In this document: positions 34,018 through 44,594 of the stretch, in pieces
How positions within the stretch are numbered: the first letter of the stretch is position 1
Layout of the letters: every line of letters starts with the position of its first letter
Source: Rhizodiscina lignyota
Lineage: Eukaryota > Ascomycota > Dothideomycetes > Aulographales > Rhizodiscinaceae
Length of the DNA: 64,000 nt
Assembly: GCA_010015805.1 (NCBI GenBank)
Contig: ML978121.1
Location: forward strand, 1,736,001 to 1,800,000
Direction: 5' to 3'
Translations under genes and position numbers: made by a program
Notes under the pieces: generated by a model
The model's input: only the letters and a program-made list of their open reading frames with translations
The model's database searches: none
Told to the model about the DNA's origin: nothing

Positions 34018-34617
34018 ATGGCACACGAGGGCAAGCTTCGAAAGGTCAATCGTCTGATCACAACCCACAATGCTGAAGGAAAGGCCATCTTCTCGGACGC
34101 TCTGCCAGAGGAGTCCAAAATGGAGCCATTGCCAGATAATATGGGCTTTGCTTTGAGGTAGTTCTAGAACTTTGAATCGGCCTGTAGAAGCTGACTGAAA
34201 TGCCACAGCTACATCACCAAAGGATTTCCGGTGGACCTCAACGGTGACAAAGATATCGAGACGTACAGACCCTTTATTAATAACGCTCCTGGTCTCACTG
34301 TCTCCGGGGGAACGGTTCTCAGACACGTCGACTTCCCACCGAACATGACATGCGCCATGCACAGGACAGTCTCACTGGATTATGGCGTCGTGCTTGAGGG
34401 AGAGGTCGACCTCCTTTTGGACAGCGGGGAGGTGAAGCGGATGAAAAGAGGGGACGTCGCAATTCAGAGAGGAACAATGCACGCGTGGAAGAACCCACAT
34501 CCGACAGAGTGGGCGAGGATGATGTTCGTGCTACAGGAGTGCAAACCGTTGGAGCTCGGAGGGAAGAAGTTGGACGAAAACTTGGGGACGGCGGTCGGAA
34601 TCAGGAAATCGGACTGA
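34018..34617 (+). CDS. Small cupin-domain protein, second copy
   Basis: Two exons, 34018-34157 and 34209-34617, with a 51-nt intron, 182 residues. The cupin barrel runs from about residue 85 to 170 with HVDFPPNMTCAMHRTVSLD, LEGEVDLLLDSGEV and QRGTMHAWKN. These blocks match the cupin at 11682-12203 almost motif for motif, though overall identity looks moderate, so duplication is old. The single His in motif 1 and the His in motif 2 are kept in both copies. It follows the MFS transporter on the same strand at 300 bases. No signal peptide is seen. A role in isomerisation or oxidation of a small molecule is possible but not shown. Confidence 0.87.
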
Positions 34618-34716
34618 TAGATGATTCTAGAATGTTTATGAATTTGAAGGTAGACCTAGATGGGAATCAAAAAGCCTCAGCCACGCTTCAGTAAAGTTAG
34701 ATTTTGAAACGGAGGC

Positions 34717-35430
34717 TCAGTCTTGCAGTAATTTCAGCACAGTCTCTTTCAAAACAGAATTCTTACGCAGGTTTTCGTTCTCTGCGTGCAAGCGAGCAAT
34801 CTCAGCATCTCGCTCGGCTAAGGTGGCATTTAGCGAGACAACTCGCGCTCCTAGGCTATCCACACGGTCATCACGCAGGTTTTCGTTCTCTGCGCGCAAG
34901 CGAGCAATCTCAGGGTCTCGCTCGGCCAAGGTGGCCTTCAACGAGGCAACTCGCGCCCGAAGGCTGGCCACACTCTCCACATCGTTATCCGCCTCTTCCA
35001 GTGTATCTGCACGAGCGCGCTTTTTGGCCTTAGAACAGGCCGAAGATTTCCAAAGACAGCGGGCACAAGCACCACCAAGCTTCTCGCCCCTAGTATTGGC
35101 AGCAGCAACCGCTGCTGCTGTGAAGACCTCACAAACTTGACCAGCAGTGTTGCATTTATCACAGGGCTCTGCTGCTACCTCCCCTTCTCCTCCCTCACTA
35201 ATTCGGCCGGAGTGAGAGACCTTGCGGCGGCGATCGTTGCTTGCATAACCCTCCCACGCGCCCTGGGACACGAAGGAGGGCTTGACGAGCGGCGCAGGAT
35301 GCGGGCCCTTGCGGGAAGAGGGCTTTGAGGGCTTCTTCGGTGCTGCTGGTACTGGTGCTGCTCGCAGCGGGATTGTCGTAGGGTTGATGGTGGTGATGTT
35401 GGCGGTAGCTCGTTTACACGCCCCACACGT
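34717..35430 (-). CDS. Coiled-coil protein with CxxC clusters (5' end unresolved)
   Basis: Open for 238 codons from an apparent splice acceptor (TTAG before 35430) to TAG at 34717-34719. No in-frame ATG was found near the 5' end; a GTG at 35271 is the first conventional-looking start, but the frame and a Cys pair (TCGACKR) extend upstream, so a first exon is probably missing from this model. Three Cys clusters follow in order: CGAC, CDKC-x5-C and CARC-x5-C, suggesting zinc binding, with basic KKRAR after the last. The C-terminal 80 residues are a coiled coil built from two 36-residue copies around SLxATLAERDxEIARLxAENENLR. Arrangement resembles a DNA- or RNA-binding head with a dimerising tail, but no named family is recognised. 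A TATA-like box lies at 35575-35581 on the minus strand. Confidence 0.6.
   Translation of the reverse strand, partial: TCGACKRATANITTINPTTIPLRAAPVPAAPKKPSKPSSRKGPHPAPLVKPSFVSQGAWEGYASNDRRRKVSHSGRISEGGEGEVAAEPCDKCNTAGQVCEVFTAAAVAAANTRGEKLGGACARCLWKSSACSKAKKRARADTLEEADNDVESVASLRARVASLKATLAERDPEIARLRAENENLRDDRVDSLGARVVSLNATLAERDAEIARLHAENENLRKNSVLKETVLKLLQD
34768..34983. repeat. Tandem duplication, 108-bp unit, two copies
   Basis: Copies at 34768-34875 and 34876-34983 share long identical runs (CAGGTTTTCGTTCTCTGCG, AGCGAGCAATCTCAG) and encode the two 36-residue coiled-coil repeats. The 108-bp period is exactly 36 codons, so the frame is kept. The high similarity suggests a recent event. Confidence 0.88.
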
Positions 35431-36127
35431 CTAATCCATATGTAAGTCAATGTAAATCTGCTAGAGAATGCATAGTTATACTTTAGCTGGGCAAGTCCGT
35501 AATCTTCCTCCTTGACAGAGCACGAATGTTGAAATGAGTTGATTAAGGAAGGATGCTCTCTGGGATGTGCTAGGTTATATACAGGAGAGCACTAATTACG
35601 CCACAATCACCCCCTAACACTCCTGTTCTCAAAATCATACTGGAGGTGCTGGAGGCGCTGAAGGTGCTGCTGGCGACGACAGCGGATTGATTGGAGTCCA
35701 TTGCGGCGCGATTACTTTATAAATATGTAGGAGGACATGGGGCGTGAGCGTGACACGGATAGACCCTGAAATGCACCTTTGAAGCTTTATCCCAGCAACT
35801 GATCACTCAGCGTCATAACCATTCACACGCCCTTAAACACTTCATACCTTCTGCCAAGATATGGTAGATCGCTTTTGGGTGCGGCAAGAGTCTTTGAGCG
35901 CTCCATTCACTTGTTCGTAAGAACAACAATGCCCAAGCCTCCCATAACAAAACACTCAGTCGGAGTGCGTCCGCGAACGGCGACTACTCCACGAATATCA
36001 AAGAAACGGTATCATACGTATGTCTTCTCGTAAACCGTACATGAAGTTGCGAAGAAAAGTTATTATTCCGTCTGCCAGGAAATCAACCTCGCGAAAAGAA
36101 CAAAAGGCGCAGCTTGCAGCCTCGAAG
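35431..36127. other. Intergenic region between coiled-coil gene and farnesyltransferase gene
   Basis: Divergent promoters. The TATA-like block at 35575-35581 faces the coiled-coil gene. The frame of the farnesyltransferase gene is open back to an ATG at 36020, so 36020-36127 may be coding. Confidence 0.5.
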
Positions 36128-37714
36128 ATGGCAGATCTCGATATTGACGACGATGCCCGCTTCGAAGAGCTCTCCGACGACGATGAAGCTTCCGGCCTTG
36201 TAGAAGCGCCACACGCAGAGACTCCACGGTCTCCCGCAGTACCTGCACTGTACACCAGCCTTCCGCCGCTCCGCGATTCTCTCGTCACCGAATCCTCGAG
36301 GCTGTTGGATCAGACTGCAGCAGAATGCATGCCCTACCTCACACTCACCAAGTTCAAAACCAGAGATCTGAATTCTCATGGCCTTCAGAAGTTGCGACGG
36401 GCGAGGCATATTGAGTTCGCCAATGACAGTTTGGAGGAATTGCCAGGTTACATGGTCGTGTTGGACGCGAGCAGACCTTGGATGGGATACTGGGGGATAG
36501 CCGCTCTGAGCATGCTTAGAGTGGATCTTGTAGAGGAGGGGTATCGAGAGAGAACGGTCGACACGTTCAGAGCATGCCAGAACGAGAGCGGAGGCTTTGG
36601 CGGAGGCCACGGTCAATACTCCCACCTGGCTTGCTCGTACGCGGCGGTGCTCAGTCTCGTTGCTGTCGGCGGGGAAGCGGCATACGAGACGATCGATCGA
36701 AGGGCGATGTGGCGTTGGCTGGGCCGCATGAAGCAGCCCGATGGAGGATTCACGGTGTGCGAAGGAGCTGAAGAGGACGTGCGTGGAGCTTTCTGCGCCA
36801 TGGTCCTTTGTTCACTGCTTAATTTGCCTCTCGAACTTCCACCTGAAGAGATGGATAGAGTGGGAGGCGATGGAACACTGCTGAGTGGACTCGGCGAGTG
36901 GATATCAAGATGTAAGGGATCTCATATAACGGTAATCGTCCGCATTTAACTCACAGATGCCAGGCCAGACGTTCGAGGGCGGCTTATCCGATGCACCTAA
37001 TCACGAAGCACACGGAGCGTATGCGTTTTGTGCTCTTGGATGTTTGTGCATACTTGGTCCTCCCCATGAAACGATCCCGAGGTAGCACATGCCTATACTA
37101 CCCTCTTCTTACCGTAACTAACTAGCCGTAGATACCTAAACGTTGACAATCTCCTTTCGTGGCTGTCCCACCGACAGGCAGTTCCAGAAGGTGGCTTTGC
37201 AGGCCGCACGAACAAGCTGGTTGATGGCTGCTACAGCCATTGGGACGGTGGCTGCTGGGCATTGGTTGAAGCAGCCCTTGCATCTCGTGGATTCGGAGGC
37301 AGCAGCTCTTTAGATAGCCTATGGGACAGGGAAGGCTTGCTGCGGTATATCCTATGCTGCGCCCAAAATGAGTGGGGGGGTCTAAGAGACAAGCCCAGCA
37401 AGTCCGTCAACACTTCAAACCTCACCGCTCAAGCAACTAGCTGACATGTTTACAGAAACCCAGATGGGTATCACACATGCTACAACCTTGCTGGCCTCAG
37501 CTGGGCACAAAACTACCATGTATGGAATGCAGAAAAGGAGGACATCGATATGACGGCGCCGTTATCTGCACCGTTTAGCTGGAGCACAACGGAGAAGCCG
37601 GATTTGCCATGTGACGAGGAGGACCGCGTCGCTCCTATGCATCCGATCTACGTCATTCCGCACGAGAAGGCGACAGAGGCGAGGAATTATTTCCTGAATA
37701 GGGTGGGATTCTGA
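36128..37714 (+). CDS. RAM1: Protein farnesyltransferase subunit beta
   Basis: Four exons: 36128-36911, 36964-37081, 37132-37401 and 37456-37714; introns 50-54 nt; 476 residues (512 if the ATG at 36020 is used). The alpha-alpha barrel shows repeated prenyltransferase QxxxGGF-type motifs: CQNESGGFGGGHGQ, KQPDGGFTVC, CQTFEGGLSDAPNHEAHGAYAFC, and VDGCYSHWDGGCW. The zinc ligands of the beta subunit are present: Asp and Cys of VDGCYS and His of YHTCYNLAGLS. The enzyme, with the alpha subunit Ram2, transfers farnesyl to CaaX proteins such as Ras, Rho3 and mating pheromones, in the cytosol. The acceptor at 36963 rather than the AG at 36957 is set by the need to form RCQTFEGG. The acidic N-terminal extension before the catalytic domain is variable in fungi. 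Confidence 0.94.
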
Positions 37715-37992
37715 TGCGGCACGAAAAGGGGTTGTATTAGGAGAGAATAAGCAGATGTCGGAGCGAAAATGGATATGTCCTTGACTAATCTTGAACGGTT
37801 AGGCTGCGCCTATTGGTTTTCCAAGAGCCATCCGGCAGTAAGCGGAGTTTGACTCCAATGGCACCACTTATCACGTTCCAGCAGTGAGATTGTAGCTTCA
37901 TCTTGATATTCCAAAAGCCGACGGCTCGTTTCTTCCTAAGATTTACGACAACGGTCTCGTGGCCGGTAATGGGCAGACTCGAGGTCGAGGGT

Positions 37993-38460
37993 CTAAGAAT
38001 CCCAATAGACTGTCATCGGGGGCCCCTTCACCAGTGGCTTCACAACCTGCCTCAGCGCATCGTGTGCTGCGTCACCCTCGTCGTAGTATTTCATGTCCTC
38101 CAAATTTGCAAAGGTCGTATGGGATGCGAGCGTGAAACCTTGGTTGCGCGGGTCGTCGTAAATTCTCCTGGCATTCACGGAGACCATGTACGGCTTGCCA
38201 TCCTGTGAGCAGGCCTTGTCAGCTTCATTCTACCCGTCATTGAATCTCAAGATGATCACCTTTGCGCTGTCGGCTTTCATTACTTCGTACTGCGCCAGGA
38301 CCTTTTCGATGTCCTCCTCGTTCAGCTTAAACATAGTAACGCGAGTGATGGTCATTTTGGCGGATGTGAACGAAAATGCACGATTGAGATGGCAAGGCCG
38401 AAGGAGTCTGAGATGGCTCGAGGCTCGCAATCTCAATTGAAGCACAGAGCTGCCGAACAT
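37993..38460 (-). CDS. Dabb-domain (stress-responsive A/B barrel) protein with probable mitochondrial presequence
   Basis: Two exons, 38460-38260 and 38202-37993 (intron 56 nt), 137 codons including the stop. The last 101 residues, from MTITRVTMFK to the C-terminus, match the Dabb fold: VTMFKL start, central HTTFANLEDMKYYDEGDAAH and the final KPLVKGPPMTVYW. The 35 residues before this begin MFGSSVLQLRLR and end RAFSFTS, are Arg/Leu/Ser-rich and lack acids, which is how mitochondrial targeting peptides look. The shorter start at 38355 gives a cytosolic 101-residue protein, so alternative starts could give dual location. Dabb proteins form dimeric ferredoxin-like barrels with varied roles including stress response and small-molecule cyclisation; the role here is unknown. 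Confidence 0.8.
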
Positions 38461-40835
38461 GTAATCACAAGCAATTGGGGGTAAGCATTGCTCCCGGAAA
38501 GCGATGGCAGCTTGTGAAGTGCCCGTCTGGACTCTGGTGGGGGCAGCAGAAGCTCCAGCCCTCGGCGAAAGCAAACGCCGACGAACAATCAAGGCGCTCC
38601 TCCCGGTGCTGGGCTGGCAACTGTTAATTACTATCCCCAACTTGACGACACGGAGAGCACGACAATTTCATCTGGGCTTCCTGGAGATTACCCTTTCACG
38701 TGCCATTTTGACGCTGGAAGGCATCTGACTCTCTGGTTTTGTTACGAGATCATCTCAGAAGCCAAGTTAGCCGCCCTCTCGTCGCCCTCTCACCGCCATT
38801 GCACCTTTTGCAAGGGACCCCAGAACTACAGCGGCTCTCAGCATGAGCAACACAACATCCTCACCTCCCAAATGGTCCCGAGTTGCCGTCTCGGGGTTAG
38901 AAGAGACGTCGGCATCGACAAAATTCGGCTTTGAGAGCGACAGCTCTGGCGCGGCCTATATCGGCGGGGCGTACATTCATCCAGCGGAATGACTCGTGAT
39001 GCTGCCCATCTGCATACTGCAGCTTGTAGGCTCCGTCGCTGCTCGAGCGTCCAAGCGCAGAGAAGAGACAGACATGTTTGCTGCTCATACCTCACCGGTC
39101 GATGCGTCGACTGCGGGGACGGCAAGGATGGTATGCGGGTGATTTGGGACCGTTTTTATGGTGGCTTCCTATGCGTCCGAAGCGGCGTTGATGTCTCAAA
39201 AAGCGTGCCTGAGATGCTCCCATCTTGGGATGAACATTCGACTTCCAGCCAGCAGCGATCAGCCAGCTTGTTTTTGACCTTTTCTTGACCGGCCGGAGGT
39301 TCTTCAGATAATCAATCCAGCGACTGCTGCTGCTTGACCCATTCTGGTTGAGGTGGCCGGCGACAGCACGTCAAGCGGGAGTTGACAACGCAGAGGTGCA
39401 TAAAGCATGGGCTGGCCAGGGTTGTTGTCATACACAACACACTTCGCTCCATCGCAAGTGTACGCAACAAGATCCAACGATGCCAATCCGGCGGGCGACT
39501 AAGCGTGCTAATTACGTCGCACCATTCAACCGTCATCAAGCCACCGCTTGCTGCAACTCCCTAGGCCTTGGGGACACCTGTCAACCTCCCCTCCACTTAA
39601 TCCACCCTTCAAGCGCGATGGCCGCGTCTCGAGAGCCACGAAAACGGAATAGCCGGATGGCGCTGATGAGATTGCTCTTCTACTCCTCCGTCGTGATTCG
39701 ACACGGCTCAACGGCGTGCATCTGAAGTCTGTGGGCTGTTGGTACAGCCGTAGCTCGTCTGCAATCTTATGCTCGCTACAGATGTCCTTTTTCGCATATC
39801 ACCCAGCCCGATATTGGAGATCTTCTGAGCAGTTGCATATCTGAAAGACTGACGTGCGTTAGCAGCCGGGAGGATGAGAGCATCCTACGCCTGGATTCGA
39901 CATCTCTAGGCAGATCTCGGCCTGGCAAAATGTCTATCAGCGTTGGATATCATTGAGTTACATCATATGCAAGAAAATTCCGCAGGGCTAGCGAAGAGTT
40001 CGCCATCTGCATCCGCCACTCGCTTGCATGGGCTAGCGTACCCTTGCGCAGCAGTTGTCGGGAAAATTGTCTGGAAGCTCGTACCTCACATTTCGTTGGA
40101 CATCTGGATCGGCGGCCTTGTCCTGTGCCTTGCGGAGTATGCGGAGCCTGCTATCAAAGTAGCTTCCATTCTGGACCTCTCTCCACTGGTCAAAATGGAC
40201 GCCAGCGCATCAATGTGTGGGCCATCCTCGGAGAGCCTCAGCTTTGCTTGCATGATTTCCCAGTGTACTGGCCAATGTCTCTCCACTTCAACGTCCCAAT
40301 CTCAGTTTCGTTTTCCATTGCTGTTACTATCTGACTCTAACCTCCCGCGATAAATTGTTGTAGGACATCCCCTACATTCCAGTCTCTTCAGCAGCATATC
40401 CATTTTCATCTCCGCTTGCAGCCCTAGAATCTCCGGCATTGCCTTGCCACCTCCCCGGAACATCTCATCCCACATACCATTGACCAGGTCCACCACTGCC
40501 CAAAGGTCGATCAGCAATATTCCAGCACGAGCATTGAGTCGTACAACAGCAACCACGGCTCGGGCCGCCAATATCAGGCCTCAACGTTGAAGAGCGTGCC
40601 CGAACCTGTCATCGCCGACAAATATACCGTCGCCATTCGCACCACTCACACTTCCATATCCATATTCTTTCCATCCTGGGTAACCAATTGCGTTGCAATC
40701 ATGTTCTACATCATGTACCTGACGAGTAAGGACCCAATTTCCTCCATTGGACTTCTTACACATGCGTTGGAATCATGTACAGACATGTCGTGCGAGCGTG
40801 TCGTCTTCAAGGCCTCTTAAAATTTTCGTTCTGCA
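38461..40835. other. Gene-poor 2.4-kb stretch
   Basis: No gene can be built with confidence. Protein-like fragments occur on the minus strand at 40302-40571 (Leu/Met-rich, helix-like) and 40581-40763 and a 63-codon frame at 38897-39088, but I could not join them with credible splice sites. The Dabb promoter lies at the left end and the dsRBD-like gene promoter at the right. Confidence 0.4.
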
Positions 40836-41493
40836 ATGCAGACAACAACTGGGACCACTGAACATGATTTTCGCACACTGCTTCTTGAGGTCATCACATC
40901 ATCATCTGCTCGCCGTACCAATTAATTCTCCTGTCATCCCAATCTAACAATGGCGTTCCACAGGTCTCTGCCAGCGTCGGCACTGGCCAGAACCAATATT
41001 CGAATGCTCTCGCTCGCGACGCGGTTGGGTATGCACAGTACGTGTCAATAACCGCGAATACACGTCAGACACTGGATATGAGAGCGAATCGTTAGCCCGT
41101 GAGGCTGCTGCCACCCGAGCCTACGCCATCTGCCGCGACTTCTCAGTCAACGACGGCATGTACCCAGGTCAACGTCAGGGACAACCGGGCGTCGTACAGG
41201 GGCTTCCGGTGGCCATTGGTACAGGCAGGAGAAGCAGAAAGAGTTCGCAGCAATACTATGATTCTCCGACACCCGAATACCACGAGTCACCGTCATCAAG
41301 CATGTACGTGGACAGTGGTAGCCGAGGCAGTAGTCCCAGGAGCAGTGACAGTGGCCTTGAAACAAGCAGTAGGAGGTCAAGCAAGTCGTCTGCTTCACCA
41401 ACATACTATATGTGTGGCTGTGGCAGAGGCACATCTCGGTCGGCCTATGAGCGATGCTCATACTGCGCTCAAGAGACAGGACGTTGGTATTAG
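40836..41493 (+). CDS. Small protein with dsRBD-like N-terminal domain
   Basis: Two exons, 40836-40914 and 40964-41493, joined over a 49-nt intron whose end (CTAACAATGGCGTTCCACAG) has a branch point and acceptor; 202 residues. The intron contains an ATG that would start a different frame, which hides the gene. The N-terminal 90 residues (LLLEVITSS, CQRRHWPEPIFE, GWVCTVRVNNREYTSD, SESLAREAAATRAY) have the order and helix-strand pattern of a double-stranded RNA-binding domain, ending with the conserved A-rich helix. The middle is Ser/Arg-rich and disordered; the end carries a small Cys cluster (YYMCGCGRG, ERCSYC) that may bind zinc. I infer RNA binding from fold resemblance; no function is known. 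Compact conserved layout and phase-true splicing support a real gene. Confidence 0.7.
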
Positions 41494-42489
41494 CCGAGGA
41501 TCCGTTACCGGATTGGAAGCCTGCCAATCAAAATGCTTGGAAACTTACGTACGCGATTCATCAGAGGTTCATACGCCACATGTCTTATCTGCCGCATCCT
41601 ATTATCTGCGAGGACTCATATTCGGCCCAATACGATTCACGAATAACGACTAATGCCTGGCCACGACTTACCGATTCATTTTTGGGTGGCCGTCTGTAAA
41701 TTCGGACAACTCGATTTCTCTGTATGGATTTCCTCATCATAGCGATGGCTGTCGGGTTGCGTTTCATCGCCCTTCGTCCGCACTAAGGGCATTCATTCAT
41801 CATTCTTCAAAAAGGAGGTCTTTTGCTTCATTCCAACTTCTGTAGTTGGCTCGTAATGACTGCTCATCGGTGACATCCTGAGCAATGGAAGTGTAAACGT
41901 GTTTAACGAAACCATAGAAAATAAATCGACGAGTCGTACATGCAAGCGGGCCTGCTGGTATTTTTTTCTCTGTGCTATATGGATTCACCTGTTCCAAATC
42001 AAAGCAGTGATAGCCATTTGTCTCCAGGGTTTCAGCACTTTGTGTCTTTCACTGGCAGTGTCGTTCCAATGTCCTGCATTCTACCACCCCATCTCCGCAT
42101 ATGGGTTTCTTACGACGGAGCTAGTTTCTAACAGGGGAACAGTCTATTGGCCCACTCTATCATAATCATCTCCAGCACTTCTAAGAAGCTTCTGCCTATC
42201 TGTGAGTTTATATTCGAGGTTGTCGGAGAGCCTGCCTTGAAACATTTGCTTCTTATTGCGAATTTATCTCAGAAAAGAGACGACGTTATAGATCTCATTC
42301 GCTCACGAGAACCTAGCTCCATCCTATTCAGAAGCGCAGGTTGAATCTATGAAGGGGTCCAGAAAGGTGATCGAGCACCGACTCACCATGCAACGAGGAT
42401 TTTTGGAGTGTCATAGCGGCTTCTGTCCATAAACAACAGGTCTACCACCACAGGTCAGCCCAAACGAAGCCGAAGCGTATACAATTTAC
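41494..42489. other. Gene-free 1-kb stretch between convergent genes
   Basis: Holds only the 3' flanks of the dsRBD-like gene and the leftward methyltransferase. Open frames are short and mutually overlapping. Confidence 0.5.
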
Positions 42490-43819
42490 TCACATCCTGA
42501 AGTACGCGTGGATTCTTCTGTCGCGCATGTCAGCCCGCACCTTCGCCACAAAAACATCAACCTCGTCCTTGCTCCATGCAAGGCCTCGCGTCATCAGTGC
42601 CAAACTAAACCCCGCCAATCCTTGCAACATGTTCACCTCGTTCCATTTTCCAATCTCCTTGAGCTTGGGATCCCTCGGCCATGTATTCGTGGGCCAGATA
42701 AACTGCCTTTCCGTAACCTCGGTGAAGCCTACTTTACCCATCCACTCTGCGTAGTGATCCGCAACGTCCATTGGCCTACCAAGAGCAGCGGCAGCGCGGA
42801 GCATGACTTGGTTCCACTGTTCAAGACTTGTACCAGCGTAACTCTCGTCTGGTGCCTCACACGGGAGTATGTAATCCTGTAGCTCAAGCCAACCGCCAGG
42901 TGCTAGAGCGTCATAGCAGGATTGGATCACAGTTGGCCAGTTCTTGAATGACCCGGCGAGGAGCCGCACGTGAATGAAATCGAATTTCTGACGAAAAAGC
43001 CAAGGATCCTCAGCATCATCGATGACGAATTCCAGATTCGGTGGCACGAATGCTGGCTGAGTCGGCGATAGATCAGTCCCGATTACTCTGCAAGACGGGT
43101 GCAGGTCGGCAAAGTCGATCGCCCATATGCCTGTGCCAGTTCCGATGTCTAGGGCATTCTGCAAATTGGGATTGATTGGAGCGAAGTACAACCTGTTGTC
43201 AAAGGTCATGTTGAATATGTGATGTTGGAGATCCAGCCTGTCGATTTCTCGCTCGTCGTCTAGGAATACAGACCGTTAGCATGCTGCCAATTTGAAAATC
43301 AGAACGATTCTCTTTAGCAATCAACAGTCACAATTGGATGTTGCATAGCTTCGAATTGCTCGACTTACTCGGCAGAAAATACGCGCCATCTTTATACGCT
43401 TCTTGAGCATTAGCCTTGGTGTCGGTCTGCAGTGGCTTTTCTTTGATTTACCATGATATGTCCGCCCATGCTCCCTGCGATACGAGAAGATGCTCGACGC
43501 CAGAGATGTGGTCGTCGTCCGACTGAGGTAGGACAGTTAGTCCATAGAATTGCAATGTAGTTTGTAGACCAACGCACGCATCGTCGTCCCCAAACGCAGA
43601 ATCACTCTCAGTCTGCAATGTCAATCAGTTCTCCAGACAAAAAGGAAAGATGCCTGCCAAATAACTGGCGCAGATGGCTCGTGGAAGTGGCGTAATGTGT
43701 CGCGAGTCATTTTACGCCAATCGGGGCAAGCGTGACTTACTTACATCGATCTCCAAGGGATTTGGTCCTTCCACAGCAGCTTGTGTTTGCTCTCCTTCTC
43801 CCGCCTGTACATCTGCCAT
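42490..43819 (-). CDS. LaeA-like SAM-dependent methyltransferase
   Basis: Five exons: 43819-43745, 43612-43578, 43522-43452, 43398-43369 and 43259-42490; 326 residues. Two exons are only 35 and 30 nt. The model is set by family features: SLASSIFSYRREHGRTYHAYKDGAYFLPND, then LDLQHHIF, then the SAM-binding motif LDIGTGTGIWAIDFA with Asp108 starting motif I, followed by GTDLSP and the late PGGWLELQD. This is the fungal LaeA/methyltransferase-domain group; LaeA itself is a nuclear regulator of secondary metabolism, but most paralogues in this family, probably including this one, are small-molecule or protein methyltransferases of unknown substrate. It is divergently arranged with a cytochrome P450 starting 775 bases away, a setting compatible with a small metabolic locus. 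The acidic N-terminus is disordered. Confidence 0.88.
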
Positions 43820-44594
43820 CGTCGTTATCGTGGCCACACTTGTATCAAGTGCTCGCAAAACACGCTGGCTTGAGCTTGACCTGATCGGCGAGTGGCAGGT
43901 TCAAGTACTGCTCTCACGTACCCAGCAAGGTGGATACGTGCAGGACGCCCAGCCGACTCATCACTGCTCTGTTTGTTCACATACATGATATTTCGTATTA
44001 CCCTCCTTTGTGTCATAAACAGCCAGGAGTTTCCTGCAGATTGTTTCGGTATCTCCCTCCGTCCCGATGTCTTCGGCAGCGTTGGCATTCAGAATGGGAA
44101 TGCCTGCAGCTACGCGAGAATACCCACGATCCGATCAATCATCAGAGAGCGATGTAGAAATCCCTGCTGCAGCTCTCAAATCTCCACTCGGTTTGCTATC
44201 CTGATGGAGTGGTTGAAAATGCCGTCAATACGTCGCACGAAATAGCCACCTTTGTGTACGTGTGCGCCTCAACTCGCCTTGCTTCCGCTCCTGGCCAAGC
44301 AATTCACTTGTAAAACGCCTCAATCCCTTTCCTTGCACCGTGTTGCTTGCCATATCGTTAAGGCCCGCGGGCGATCGAACCTCTCTTCCGCGGCCAAGAA
44401 CGAGCACGTACGCAGCTTTCCTTCACTGATCCCTCCTCAATCGGACCTCTGAAGTATTTGATGCTTCCCAGAACCACCACCTTGGTTCTCAATATTCCAG
44501 CAACCTGGACTCTGGCTCTTTGACGTGTTTCAGCACATTCTCCCTGCATGACTTTCCCTCGAATAGCCAACACGAAAAGCGCTATTGGACCAAA
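43820..44594. promoter_or_regulatory. Divergent intergenic region, methyltransferase / P450
   Basis: 775 bases between two start codons pointing away from each other. No gene is supported. Shared control of the two genes is possible but no specific operator could be recognised. Confidence 0.4.
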
